Assembly (NCBI RefSeq): GCF_000178455.1
Contig: NZ_ADNU01000016.1
Location: 62,001 to 126,000, forward strand
Direction: 5' to 3'
DNA: 64,000 nucleotides
From: Brevibacterium mcbrellneri ATCC 49030
Lineage (GTDB): Bacteria > Actinomycetota > Actinomycetes > Actinomycetales > Brevibacteriaceae
The notes under the pieces are model-generated. The model made no database searches and was not told where the DNA came from. It saw nothing but the letters and a program-made list of their open reading frames with translations. The position numbers were made by a program, and so were the translations under genes. Positions 38,427 to 47,574 of this stretch are shown piece after piece. Position 1 is the first letter of the stretch; every line of letters starts with the position of its first letter.

Positions 38427-39602
38427 GTGACTGCTGTAATCGAACGACCCAATGTGCCTGCCACCCCGCCTGCGCTTTCAATCGGTCCTATTGAATTGGA
38501 CTCCCCGGTTGTGTTGGCGCCCATGGCTGGAATTACCAACACGGCCTTCCGCCGTCTGTGCCGCGAATACGGCGCTGGCCTCTACGTCACCGAAATGGTG
38601 ACCACACGCGCACTGGTCGAACGCAGCCCCAAAAGCATGAGGATCATCCATCACGAACCCTATGAAACACCTCGGTCGGTTCAACTCTACGGAGTCGACC
38701 CGGTAACCGTAGGGCAGGCGGTACGGATGCTGGTCGAAGAAGACCGGGCCGACCACATTGACCTCAACTTCGGTTGCCCAGTGCCCAAAGTGACCCGCAA
38801 AGGCGGGGGATCGGCGCTTCCGTGGAAGATCGACCTTTTCACAGCGATTGTCACCACCGCAGTTCGCGAAGCCGGCGACATTCCCGTGACCGTGAAAATG
38901 CGCAAGGGCATCGACGCAGATCACTTGACGTACCTTGACGCCGGTCAGATCGCAGCCCGCGCTGGAGTCGCAGCCATGACTTTGCACGGTCGCACTACTG
39001 CTGATCTCTACTCCGGAACCGCCGACTGGGACGCGATCGCTAGGCTCAAAGACACGATCGGTGACGCCATACCCGTGTTGGGTAACGGCGACATTTTCAG
39101 CGCCGAGGACGCTCAAGCCATGATGGCGAAAACCGGGTGCGACGGAGTTGTGATTGGCCGAGGTTGTCAGGGCCGTCCGTGGCTGTTTGGTGATCTGCAG
39201 GCGGCTTTGAACGGATCTGATGAACGCATTCGTCCCAACTTAGGTGAAGTTGCCCAAACCGTGTACACCCACGGCGTGTATCTGGCCGAATACTATGACG
39301 ACGAGTTCTACGGTGTGCGTGACCTGCGCAAACACATCGCATGGTATTTCAAGGGCTACCCCGTGGGTGGAGACCTCCGCAAACGGCTGGCGCACGTGTC
39401 CTCGTTAGAGGAACTGCGCGCGCTGCTAGACGAACTCGACCACACCGCACCGTACCCCGGTGAGGCGGCAGAAGGGTCCCGAGGTCGCACCACCCGGGCG
39501 AAGCGTCCGCACCTTCCCGACGGGTGGCTGTCATCGCGCACCTTTAGCGAAGACCTGCGCGAAGAACTGTCCCTTGCTGAACTCGACGTGTCAGGCGGAT
39601 AA
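38427..39602 (+). CDS. dusB: tRNA-dihydrouridine synthase (DusB family)
   Basis: This flavoenzyme reduces uridines in the tRNA D-loop. The 391-residue protein has VVLAPMAGITNTAFRRLC near residue 30, the catalytic Cys in DLNFGCPVPKVTRKGGG near 115, and the FMN-phosphate site VLGNGDIF...VVIGRGCQGRPWLF near 215-255. The GTG start has GAAGG very close to it. It starts a rightward group dusB-dgt-dnaG with spacings of 0-14 nt. Confidence 0.95.
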   Translation: MTAVIERPNVPATPPALSIGPIELDSPVVLAPMAGITNTAFRRLCREYGAGLYVTEMVTTRALVERSPKSMRIIHHEPYETPRSVQLYGVDPVTVGQAVRMLVEEDRADHIDLNFGCPVPKVTRKGGGSALPWKIDLFTAIVTTAVREAGDIPVTVKMRKGIDADHLTYLDAGQIAARAGVAAMTLHGRTTADLYSGTADWDAIARLKDTIGDAIPVLGNGDIFSAEDAQAMMAKTGCDGVVIGRGCQGRPWLFGDLQAALNGSDERIRPNLGEVAQTVYTHGVYLAEYYDDEFYGVRDLRKHIAWYFKGYPVGGDLRKRLAHVSSLEELRALLDELDHTAPYPGEAAEGSRGRTTRAKRPHLPDGWLSSRTFSEDLREELSLAELDVSGG

Positions 39603-40883
39603 GTGCTGGTAAGTCAGACAGGCGAATACAGCGGCACCGACCGCGAACGGTGGGTCGACGAAGCCGCAAAGAACCCGCGCCGTTCAGCTTTCCAACGCGA
39701 CCGAGGTCGTGTCCTGCACTCCTCGGGACTGCGCCGTCTCGCGGCAAAAACCCAGGTGGTCTCACCCGGAACGGACGACTTCGTCCGTAACCGCCTCACC
39801 CACTCACTCGAAGTGGCCCAGGTAGGACGTGAACTGGGCCGGTACCTAGGCGCGGACCCAGACATTGTCGAAACAGCGTGCCTGAGCCACGACCTCGGGC
39901 ACCCTCCCTTTGGACACAACGGCGAAACCGTCCTAGACGAAGTGACCAAAGACATTGGTGGGTTTGAAGGGAACGCGCAGACGCTGAGAGTCTTAAGCCG
40001 TCTGGAACCGAAAGTTCTGCTGGAAGACGGCAGGTCTGCTGGCCTCAACCTCACGCGCGCAACTCTGGACGCCTGTATCAAATACCCGTGGAGCCGCGCA
40101 GAAGCCCCCACGCCGAAAAGCGCGTCAGGGTCGATCCGAAAATTTGGCGTTTACGACGACGACCGCGACGTCTACGACTTTGTACGCGAGGGCCGGGACA
40201 GCGGAACCAGGTGTATCGAAGCCCAGATCATGGACGTGTCCGACGACATCTCCTACTGCGTTCACGACGTGGAAGACGCAGTGAACTCCGGTCACTTGAA
40301 CCTGTTCGCCTACACACATGACGAAGCGCTCGCAGGACTCATCGACGTGACCCGGTCGTGGTACATGCCAGGGGCGCGCGACGACGACATTGTGGCGGCG
40401 TTCGACCGCCTGCAAGCCGCCAAGTACTGGCCCAAGGAACCCTACGACGGATCGCGCCGGGCACAGGCAACGCTTAAGCATATGACGAGCCAGCTCATCG
40501 GACGGTTCACCTCGGCAACCGAAGCGGCCACGCGTGAAGAATACGGGTGGGAACCCCTCACCAGGTACGCGGGCAACGTCGTCGTTCCGGCTGCCACGCG
40601 CCATGAAATCGCGGTTCTCAAGGGACTCGCCACCGTGACGGTCATGGTGGCCGAAGACCGCGTGCGCCTCCAGCGTATTCAGGCCGGGGTTCTGCGCGAT
40701 CTGTGTGACTACTACATGACCCACCCGGAGTCCATGGACACCATGTTCTGGTGCGACTACCGGGACGCTGAAGACGACAGTGCAAAAGTGCGCATCGTCG
40801 TCGACCAAGTGGCCTCGCTCACCGACCACTCAGCATGGGCGGAATACCACAAGATGCAAGCCAACACCGCAACTCTGTTGTAG
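39603..40883 (+). CDS. dgt: deoxyguanosinetriphosphate triphosphohydrolase-like protein
   Basis: This HD-domain enzyme splits dNTPs into deoxynucleosides and triphosphate. The 426-residue protein has the metal-binding HD motif: His in NRLTHSLEV near residue 64, HDLGHPPFGHNGE near 99, and a later Asp in MDVSDDISYCVHD near 217. The GTG start abuts the dusB stop. dgt-dnaG is a conserved actinobacterial pair that ties nucleotide-pool control to replication. Confidence 0.94.
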   Translation: MLVSQTGEYSGTDRERWVDEAAKNPRRSAFQRDRGRVLHSSGLRRLAAKTQVVSPGTDDFVRNRLTHSLEVAQVGRELGRYLGADPDIVETACLSHDLGHPPFGHNGETVLDEVTKDIGGFEGNAQTLRVLSRLEPKVLLEDGRSAGLNLTRATLDACIKYPWSRAEAPTPKSASGSIRKFGVYDDDRDVYDFVREGRDSGTRCIEAQIMDVSDDISYCVHDVEDAVNSGHLNLFAYTHDEALAGLIDVTRSWYMPGARDDDIVAAFDRLQAAKYWPKEPYDGSRRAQATLKHMTSQLIGRFTSATEAATREEYGWEPLTRYAGNVVVPAATRHEIAVLKGLATVTVMVAEDRVRLQRIQAGVLRDLCDYYMTHPESMDTMFWCDYRDAEDDSAKVRIVVDQVASLTDHSAWAEYHKMQANTATLL

Positions 40884-40897
40884 GTAGCGTAGGCACC

Positions 40898-42775
40898 ATG
40901 GTGGGACGTATCGGCAGAGAAGATATCGACGAGGTTCGGTCGCGTTCGCCTATCGACGAAGTCGTAGGCGAATACGTATCGCTCAAGAACGCGGGAATCG
41001 ACTCGAAGAAGGGCCTGTGCCCCTTCCATGACGAACGCACCCCCAGCTTCAACGTCCGGCCTTCGATCGGGCGTTATCACTGTTTTGGGTGTGGGAAATC
41101 CGGTGACGTTTTTGAGTTCATCATGGAAATGGACGGCCTCACTTTCGTTGAAGCCGTTCAACGCCTGGCCGAACGCGCCGGAGTCCAACTGTCCTATACC
41201 GGCGCACCCAGTGGAGATTCGGGTTCCGTGCGTCAAAGCATTATGGAAATGCACCAGGTCGCAGCGGACTTCTACCGTGAACAGTTCGCGTCACCTGTCG
41301 CGTCCGTTGCACGGGAATATATGGCGGGCCGAGGTTTCGAACAGCAGACGCTGGACACGTTCGGCGTTGGTTTCTCCCCGCAGGGTTGGGATGGTTTGCT
41401 GTCGCACTTGCGCGGGCGCGGTTTCCGAGTTGAGGACATGGAAAAAGGCGGTCTTGTCATTGCGGGCAGGCGCGGTCACTATGACCGTTTCCGAGGTCGT
41501 CTCATGTGGCCCATCCGGGATGTCACCGGGCGGGTGATCGGTTTTGGGGCTCGCAAACTGTTTGATGAGGACCAAGGCCCTAAGTACCTCAACACGCCAG
41601 AGACGCCTGTGTATCACAAGAACAAAGTGCTCTACGGTCTTGACCTCGCGAAACGTCCTATCGCAAAGACGAAACGCGCAGTGGTTGTTGAAGGCTACAC
41701 GGACGTCATGGCCGCCCACATCAGCGGTGTCACGCAAGCCGTCGCCACGTGTGGAACCGCTTTTGGATCTGAACACGTGAGTATCCTTCGGCGCATGATG
41801 AACGACGACGCGACCGCGGAAGTGATCTTCACCTTCGACGGTGACGAAGCCGGACAGAAAGCAGCCTTGAAAGCATTCGGTGACGATCAGCGGTTCTTGG
41901 CGCAGACCTCGGTCGTGGTTGAACCGGGCGGACGTGACCCCGCAGACCTCTGGAAGGAAAAAGGCGAAGGGGCCGTGCGTGACCTCATCGAATCCAGACG
42001 CCCGCTTTTTGAGTTCGTCATCGACATGACCGTCGCACAGTTCGACGCCTCAACAGTCGAAGGTCAAGTAGCAGCGATCAGAGCGGCCGCACCCGTGATC
42101 GCGGGCATCAAAGACGTGGCGCTGCGACCTGGATATGAACGCTACGTAGCGGGCCTGGTAGGAGTCGACACCGACCAAGTGGTACGCGCGGTGCGGGCGT
42201 ACCAGCGCAATCAGAACCAGCGTCAGCAATCAAACCAGCAACAACCCAACCAGCCTCAACACCAGTTTCAACAGGCTACTCAGAGCCCGCTCAGCGGACC
42301 GGACCCCACCCAGTCAGCGGGGTACCGGGTGGAACGCGGAGCACTCATGGTGGCACTCCAGTACCCGCAGTACGTCAACGCCAAACTCTTTGACGCGCTC
42401 AACGGAAAAGTGTTCGACGACCCTCGCCACCGCGCCATTCACGAAGCGATGAAACAGGCCGGGGGAGTGCGGAGCGGCGCCGAATACCCCGCACGCTGGG
42501 CAGATGCCGTCCGCGAAGCAACACCCCACGAGCTTGTCCCCTTGGTGAGCGAACTCACTATGGCGCCACTTCCTGCCACCAATGCCGACGGAATCGAGCG
42601 CTACAGCCGAGGAATCGTAGCCCGCCTGTTCGACAAAGACATGGTGCGAATTAGCGGACTCCTCCACGCCCGCCTGCGCCGCACGGACCCGAACGACACC
42701 GCAACGACCTCGGAATTGTTACAACAACTCACCCTGTTAGAACAGCAACGCGTTCACCTACGGCAGTTCATGTGA
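40898..42775 (+). CDS. dnaG: DNA primase
   Basis: DnaG makes RNA primers at the replication fork. The 625-residue protein has the N-terminal CHC2 zinc domain (CPFHDERTPSFNVRP...YHCFGCGKSGD), the Toprim core with VVEGYTDVMAAH near residue 265 and FDGDEAGQKA near 312, a linker very rich in Gln and Asn (about 445-480), and a C-terminal helicase-binding domain. The start is ATG 40898 or GTG 40901; the ATG is first. The Gln/Asn run is unusually long for the linker. Confidence 0.96.
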   Translation: MVGRIGREDIDEVRSRSPIDEVVGEYVSLKNAGIDSKKGLCPFHDERTPSFNVRPSIGRYHCFGCGKSGDVFEFIMEMDGLTFVEAVQRLAERAGVQLSYTGAPSGDSGSVRQSIMEMHQVAADFYREQFASPVASVAREYMAGRGFEQQTLDTFGVGFSPQGWDGLLSHLRGRGFRVEDMEKGGLVIAGRRGHYDRFRGRLMWPIRDVTGRVIGFGARKLFDEDQGPKYLNTPETPVYHKNKVLYGLDLAKRPIAKTKRAVVVEGYTDVMAAHISGVTQAVATCGTAFGSEHVSILRRMMNDDATAEVIFTFDGDEAGQKAALKAFGDDQRFLAQTSVVVEPGGRDPADLWKEKGEGAVRDLIESRRPLFEFVIDMTVAQFDASTVEGQVAAIRAAAPVIAGIKDVALRPGYERYVAGLVGVDTDQVVRAVRAYQRNQNQRQQSNQQQPNQPQHQFQQATQSPLSGPDPTQSAGYRVERGALMVALQYPQYVNAKLFDALNGKVFDDPRHRAIHEAMKQAGGVRSGAEYPARWADAVREATPHELVPLVSELTMAPLPATNADGIERYSRGIVARLFDKDMVRISGLLHARLRRTDPNDTATTSELLQQLTLLEQQRVHLRQFM

Positions 42776-42777
42776 CG

Positions 42778-43392
42778 TCAGTCAATCAGCTGCTGTTCGC
42801 GTGCTTTCGCAACAGCGCTGGTGCGATTGTCCACACCCAACTTGTCGAAGATATGAACCAAGTGTGTCTTCACTGTGGCCTGGGAAATAAACAACTCTTG
42901 GGCAATCTCTTTGTTCGTGTGTCCGGTGGCAACAGCTTGGAGAATCTCAAGCTCACGGGCAGAAAGTGACGTGCGCGGCTGCGTGAGCCTGCGTGTCAGG
43001 GCCACAGTCACCTCATCAGACATGACCGGTCTGCCCTCATTCACCGCGCGAACAGCACGCGTGAGCTCTTCTGGTGGCGCGTCCTTGAGAAGATACCCCT
43101 GCGCACCTGCATTCATGGCAGCAACGATGAGGTTCTCTGTGTCGAAAGTGGTCAAGATCAACACCGGTGGGCCGCCCATTCTTCCCAGCTCCGCAGTGAG
43201 CTCCACGCCGTCCATCTGGGGCATCTGAATGTCGCTGACCACAACATCGACCTGGGTGGAAGCCAGAATGTCGAGTGCTTCGCGGCCCGTTCCAGCCTGC
43301 GCCACTACGTCGATGTCGTCCCCAGTGTTAAGAACCGCGCTCAAACCCGCTCGGACAACCGGATGGTCATCGACTAAGAGAACCCGAATCAT
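42778..43392 (-). CDS. NarL-type response regulator
   Basis: The 204-residue protein has a receiver domain with Asp in VVVSDIQMPQMDG near residue 54, LLKDAPPEELTRAV near 104, and a LuxR-type DNA-binding domain (LSARELEILQAVATGHTNKEIAQELFISQATVKTHLVHIFDKLG). It overlaps the upstream kinase gene by 4 nt. It ends 2 nt from the dnaG stop. The target genes are unknown; the gap-glpK genes on the same strand are possible targets by position. Confidence 0.93.
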   Translation of the reverse strand: MIRVLLVDDHPVVRAGLSAVLNTGDDIDVVAQAGTGREALDILASTQVDVVVSDIQMPQMDGVELTAELGRMGGPPVLILTTFDTENLIVAAMNAGAQGYLLKDAPPEELTRAVRAVNEGRPVMSDEVTVALTRRLTQPRTSLSARELEILQAVATGHTNKEIAQELFISQATVKTHLVHIFDKLGVDNRTSAVAKAREQQLID

Positions 43393-44573
43393 CTATCCTC
43401 CACCGGAATCACAATGTGCACTGAACAGCCTTCGCCAACAGCGGTCTCGACAGAGAGCTGACCTCGTACGCTCGCTACCCTTTCAGTCAAAGCGCGCAAG
43501 CCGTAGCCGTACGCCCCCGCAAAGCCCACTCCGTTATCCACAACGTCTAAGCTCACGTGGGCGTCCCAGTACGCCAAAGTCACCTTTGCACGCGTGCACC
43601 GTGAATGGAATGACACATTGGACAACAGGCTCTGCGTGGCACGGATCAGCGACTGTTTCACCTCCGGTGTGAGCGGGTATGGGTCCCCGGTCACTTCAAA
43701 CTCGCAGTCGATGTCAGCGCCCACTGCGGTACTCGCCCGTTCAACTGCGTGACATTCCGCCCTCAGAGTGGGGTGTAAGTCAGAGGTGCCAAGAGGGGAC
43801 CCGTGTAAGAATTCACGGGCCTGTTGCAAGTTGCTTTGAGCGGTATCTTCGATGAGATGAAGGGTTTCACGCCCGGAAGTGTCCACATGCGGTTCGAGCG
43901 AGCGGCTCAAAAGAAGAATCGAGGTGAAGCCCTGTGAAAGCGTGTCGTGGACATCTGCGGCGAGCTTCTCACGTTCAGCAAGACGACCCGCCCGGTGCTG
44001 GCTCAAAGAAATCTGCGTTTGTGCACGTTGCAGTTCCTCGTACGCGTTGCCCATGGCTTCGGCCTCTTTTCGCAGCTCTTGGTACAGGATGCTCACCACG
44101 GTTGCGACACACGCCCCTATCGTAGGGCCCAACAAGTACCCGGTATTGAATACTCCGTGGCGATACGAACTGGCCAGAATCGTGAACAACATGACCAGGA
44201 TCACTGGAGCTGCCACATACGGCCGGTACGCGTGGAGAACAATAAAAAACAGGGGAAAGCTCACCCACGCGAAACTCATGGACGACAGCATCAGGCCCGC
44301 CCACAAAATGAGGATCGCCGCTAGCCACCACGACCTGAGCGGAATAGGGTTGAAACGCTCAGGATGTTTGGAGTGCTGCATTTCGGCGACCGTGCCCACC
44401 AGGTACAGCCCCGCAAGCATCAACGTCAAAATGAGAATCATCATGAGCACGGCCGGGTGCTGATCAAATGTGACGATGAAGCGCACGACTCCCACACCCA
44501 GCATGACAGCAAAAGCGACATGCAGGGTCACGCGCATAGCGCGCAGGATCTGCGGCAACTGACTGTGCGACAT
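43389..44573 (-). CDS. membrane sensor histidine kinase (HisKA_3)
   Basis: The 394-residue protein has six or so helices within residues 12-170, then a short coiled coil (ELRKEAEAMGNAYEELQRAQTQ). The HisKA_3 domain carries the acceptor His in REKLAADVHDTLSQGF near residue 212. In the ATPase domain, VVDNGVGF and YGYGLRALTERV are clear. I start at ATG 44573, which follows the glpK stop by 1 nt with GGGAG upstream; a longer frame into glpK is spurious. Loops are short, so the signal may be membrane-borne. The partner is the regulator at 42778. Confidence 0.92.
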   Translation of the reverse strand: MSHSQLPQILRAMRVTLHVAFAVMLGVGVVRFIVTFDQHPAVLMMILILTLMLAGLYLVGTVAEMQHSKHPERFNPIPLRSWWLAAILILWAGLMLSSMSFAWVSFPLFFIVLHAYRPYVAAPVILVMLFTILASSYRHGVFNTGYLLGPTIGACVATVVSILYQELRKEAEAMGNAYEELQRAQTQISLSQHRAGRLAEREKLAADVHDTLSQGFTSILLLSRSLEPHVDTSGRETLHLIEDTAQSNLQQAREFLHGSPLGTSDLHPTLRAECHAVERASTAVGADIDCEFEVTGDPYPLTPEVKQSLIRATQSLLSNVSFHSRCTRAKVTLAYWDAHVSLDVVDNGVGFAGAYGYGLRALTERVASVRGQLSVETAVGEGCSVHIVIPVEDR

Positions 44574-44574
44574 C

Positions 44575-46050
44575 CTAGTGCTCCCAGTTGAGGCTACGTT
44601 CGACCGCCTCATTCCACCGGGCACGCAAATGCTCACGCGTACGAGAATCCATGTGAGGGACAAATTCGCGGTCTTTTCTCCACAACGACGCGACATCCCC
44701 GTGCGAATACAAGCCCGCTCCCACGCCAGCGGCGAAACTCGCCCCAACGGCAGTCGATTCGGTTTCTTTTGGGCGCACAACCGGAGTGCTGAGAATATCG
44801 GATTGGAACTGCAAGAACGCGTCGTTCACGCTCATCCCGCCGTCTACCCGGATCGCCCTCAAATCCGTACCCACGTCCGAAACCAAAGCGTCAACGACCT
44901 CGGCGGCCTGAAAAGCCGTTGAGTCCAAAGCCGCGCGGGCAATGTGAGCTGCGGTGGTAAAACCAGTCATGCCCACAATGGTGCCGCGCGCATCCGGTCG
45001 CCACCGGGGTGCGAACAGCCCAGCGAACGCGGGAACAAAAAACACGCCACCGGAATCTTCCACGGAAGCAGCCAGCGTTTCGACCTGCTCTGATGAGGAA
45101 ATAACTCCCAGGTTGTCGCGCAACCACTGAACCAAGGAACCGGCAACCGCAATTGAGCCCTCCAACGCGTACTGGAGTGGTCCGTCAGCGATCTGATACG
45201 CCACGGTGGATACGAGGCCGTGGTTCGAACGGACAATCTCCGTGCCCGTATTGGTCAGCAAAAAACATCCAGTGCCGAACGTGACCTTGGTGTCGCCGGG
45301 GCTGAAACACACCTGCCCAAATGCGGCAGACTGCTGATCACCTAGAACACCGGTCACGGCAGTTCCACTCAACAGCTGGTTGGAACGCACCGTGCCCAGT
45401 TCGCCCACCGACGGGCAGATACGGGGGAGCAGGTGCTCAGGGATGCCGGTGAGGTCCAGCATGTGCTGGGACCACTGGCCGGTGCGAATGTCCATGAGCA
45501 TGGTGCGCGACGCGTTTGTCACGTCAGTGACGTGCTCACCGGTGAGGTTGAACAGGAGCCACGCGTCGATCGTGCCAAACCGGAGTTCACCTTTTTCTGC
45601 GCGTGCGCGGGCGCCCTCCACGTGGTCCAGGATCCACATGAGCTTGATGGCTGAAAAGTACGTGTTGACGGGTAATCCGGTGATGGCGGCGATGTCGTCA
45701 GCGTTTTCGCTTAACTGTTCGACATACTCACTTCCACGCGTGTCTTGCCACACGATTGCCGGGTAAATGGGCCGGCCGGTGGAGGCGTCCCACACGACTG
45801 TGGTTTCGCGTTGATTCGTCACCCCCACACAGGCGATGTCTGCGCCTGTCAACTGGGCTTTACCCAGAGCAGAACCGATCACTTGGCGACTTGTGCGCCA
45901 AATTTCTAGCGGATCGTGTTCGACCCAACCGCCACGCGGAAAGTGCTGTGTGAACTCTTGGGAGGACTGAGCAACAGTGCGGCCATCCTCAGTGAAGATG
46001 ACCGCACGTGTTGACGTCGTTCCTTCGTCGAGTGAAAGAACGTAACCCAT
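44575..46050 (-). CDS. glpK: glycerol kinase
   Basis: GlpK phosphorylates glycerol to glycerol 3-phosphate. The 491-residue protein opens with the phosphate-1 motif LSLDEGTTSTRAVIF, has QRETTVVWD near residue 83, the FGIDAW-like FGTIDAWLLFNLTG near 165, VTFGTGCFLLTN near 260, and the adenosine motif AIRVDGGMSVNDAFLQF near 398. No glpF or glpD is adjacent. It lies 2 nt from the gap stop and 1 nt from the kinase start, so gap-glpK-kinase-regulator are probably one transcript. Confidence 0.96.
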   Translation of the reverse strand: MGYVLSLDEGTTSTRAVIFTEDGRTVAQSSQEFTQHFPRGGWVEHDPLEIWRTSRQVIGSALGKAQLTGADIACVGVTNQRETTVVWDASTGRPIYPAIVWQDTRGSEYVEQLSENADDIAAITGLPVNTYFSAIKLMWILDHVEGARARAEKGELRFGTIDAWLLFNLTGEHVTDVTNASRTMLMDIRTGQWSQHMLDLTGIPEHLLPRICPSVGELGTVRSNQLLSGTAVTGVLGDQQSAAFGQVCFSPGDTKVTFGTGCFLLTNTGTEIVRSNHGLVSTVAYQIADGPLQYALEGSIAVAGSLVQWLRDNLGVISSSEQVETLAASVEDSGGVFFVPAFAGLFAPRWRPDARGTIVGMTGFTTAAHIARAALDSTAFQAAEVVDALVSDVGTDLRAIRVDGGMSVNDAFLQFQSDILSTPVVRPKETESTAVGASFAAGVGAGLYSHGDVASLWRKDREFVPHMDSRTREHLRARWNEAVERSLNWEH

Positions 46051-46052
46051 CT

Positions 46053-47486
46053 TTAGGCGCGCTTAGGCAGGGCAGGGAAGTCGACTCCAGCCATGTCAGC
46101 CAAGCAACGGACTACCTGGCACGAGTAGCCGTACTCGTTGTCGTACCACACGTACACCACAACACGGTCGCCGTCGACGATCGTCGCCAGACCGTCCACC
46201 ACACCGGCACGCTTTGAACCCACGAAGTCGGTGGAAACGACCTCGGGGGAGTTGATGTAGTCAATCTGGTTGCGCAGGCTCGAGTGCAAGGAAGTGTTGC
46301 GCAGGAACGTGTTGAGTTCGTCAACCGTGGTTTCGCGCTCTAGATTGAGGTTCAGAATCGCCATGGACACGTTAGGGGTGGGGACGCGAATCGCGTTACC
46401 CGAAAGCTTGCCCTTGAGTTCAGGAAGTGCCTTGGCAACAGCCTTAGCTGCACCGGTTTCGGTGAGCACCATGTTGAGTCCGGCGGCACGTCCACGGCGT
46501 GCACCCTTGTGGAAGTTGTCGATGAGGTTCTGGTCGTTCGTGAAAGAGTGAACCGTTTCCACGTGACCGTTCTTCACACCGTATTCGTCGTTGAGCACCT
46601 TGAGCACCGGGGTGATCGCGTTCGTGGTGCACGACGCGGCGGAGAGGATCGTGTCGCTGTCTTCGATAGCGGAGTTGTTGACACCGTACACAATGTTTTT
46701 GATGTCACCTTTACCAGGAGCGGTGAGGATGACTTTGCCAACGCCCTTGGCTTTCAGGTGCTGGCCCAGACCCTCTTCGTCGCGCCAACGACCAGTGTTG
46801 TCCACGACGATCGCGTCGTTGATGCCGTACTGGGTGTAGTCCACGGTTGATGGGTCAGAGGAGTAGATGACCTGGATGAGGACACCGTTGGCCAGGATCG
46901 TGTTGTTCTCTTCGTCCACCGTAATGGAGCCGTCAAACTTTCCGTGAACGGAGTCGCGACGCAGAAGCGAGGCGCGCTTGATGATGTCGTTTTCACCGTT
47001 CTTGCGGACCACGATCGCGCGAAGACGCATCCCGGTTCCGCCGTTGCGGTCCACCAGAATTCGGGCAACCAGGCGACCGATACGTCCGAACCCGTAGAGG
47101 ACAACGTCGCGTGGCTCTGGGGACTCTGGCCCGTCAATAACGGTGGAAAGTTCGTTTTTGAGGTACTCGCCGAGGTCGCCGCCGGCTTCGCGGTATCCGG
47201 CAGCCAGGCGTCCCAGGTCCAGGCGGGCGCCGGTCAAGTTGAGTTTCTGGAGTTCGTTGACGATCGCAAGGGTTTCGTTGAGGTCCAGGTCTTTTCCGTC
47301 AAAGTGGCGTGCGTAGCGGTGCGCCTTGACGATTCCGATGGTGGACTTGTTCAGTAAAGAACGTCCATAGATAGTCAGCAGAACGTCGTTGTTACGGAAC
47401 AGACGCCCAACTCCAGGCAGGATCTGTTCGGCAAGTTCGGACTTAGTGTTCCACTCTTGCAGTTTGGTGTTTGCCACTTCGCTCAC
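46053..47486 (-). CDS. gap: glyceraldehyde-3-phosphate dehydrogenase, long actinobacterial form
   Basis: At 477 residues this enzyme carries about 120 extra N-terminal residues compared with the usual 335-residue GAPDH, as in GapB (GapX) of Corynebacterium. The Rossmann motif VVLYGFGRIGRLVAR begins near residue 127, and the catalytic Cys is in SAASCTTNAITP near 285. The long forms are thought to serve gluconeogenesis with NADP in some species; the cofactor cannot be told here. The GTG start has AAGGAG upstream. Codon use suggests high expression. Confidence 0.93.
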   Translation of the reverse strand: MSEVANTKLQEWNTKSELAEQILPGVGRLFRNNDVLLTIYGRSLLNKSTIGIVKAHRYARHFDGKDLDLNETLAIVNELQKLNLTGARLDLGRLAAGYREAGGDLGEYLKNELSTVIDGPESPEPRDVVLYGFGRIGRLVARILVDRNGGTGMRLRAIVVRKNGENDIIKRASLLRRDSVHGKFDGSITVDEENNTILANGVLIQVIYSSDPSTVDYTQYGINDAIVVDNTGRWRDEEGLGQHLKAKGVGKVILTAPGKGDIKNIVYGVNNSAIEDSDTILSAASCTTNAITPVLKVLNDEYGVKNGHVETVHSFTNDQNLIDNFHKGARRGRAAGLNMVLTETGAAKAVAKALPELKGKLSGNAIRVPTPNVSMAILNLNLERETTVDELNTFLRNTSLHSSLRNQIDYINSPEVVSTDFVGSKRAGVVDGLATIVDGDRVVVYVWYDNEYGYSCQVVRCLADMAGVDFPALPKRA

Positions 47487-47574
47487 AGCGACTCCTTCGT
47501 GTTTGTGTGCACGTTTTGTGCTGATTTATTTTGCTCGCAGGGTTGCTGCGCTTAAACCTTGTGTTGTGATGTGA

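Noticed and set aside
44574-44780. Longer N-terminus of the glpK-linked kinase
   Set aside because: It lies wholly within glpK on the same strand and reads as an Arg/Cys-rich shadow; ATG 44573 has its own ribosome site.
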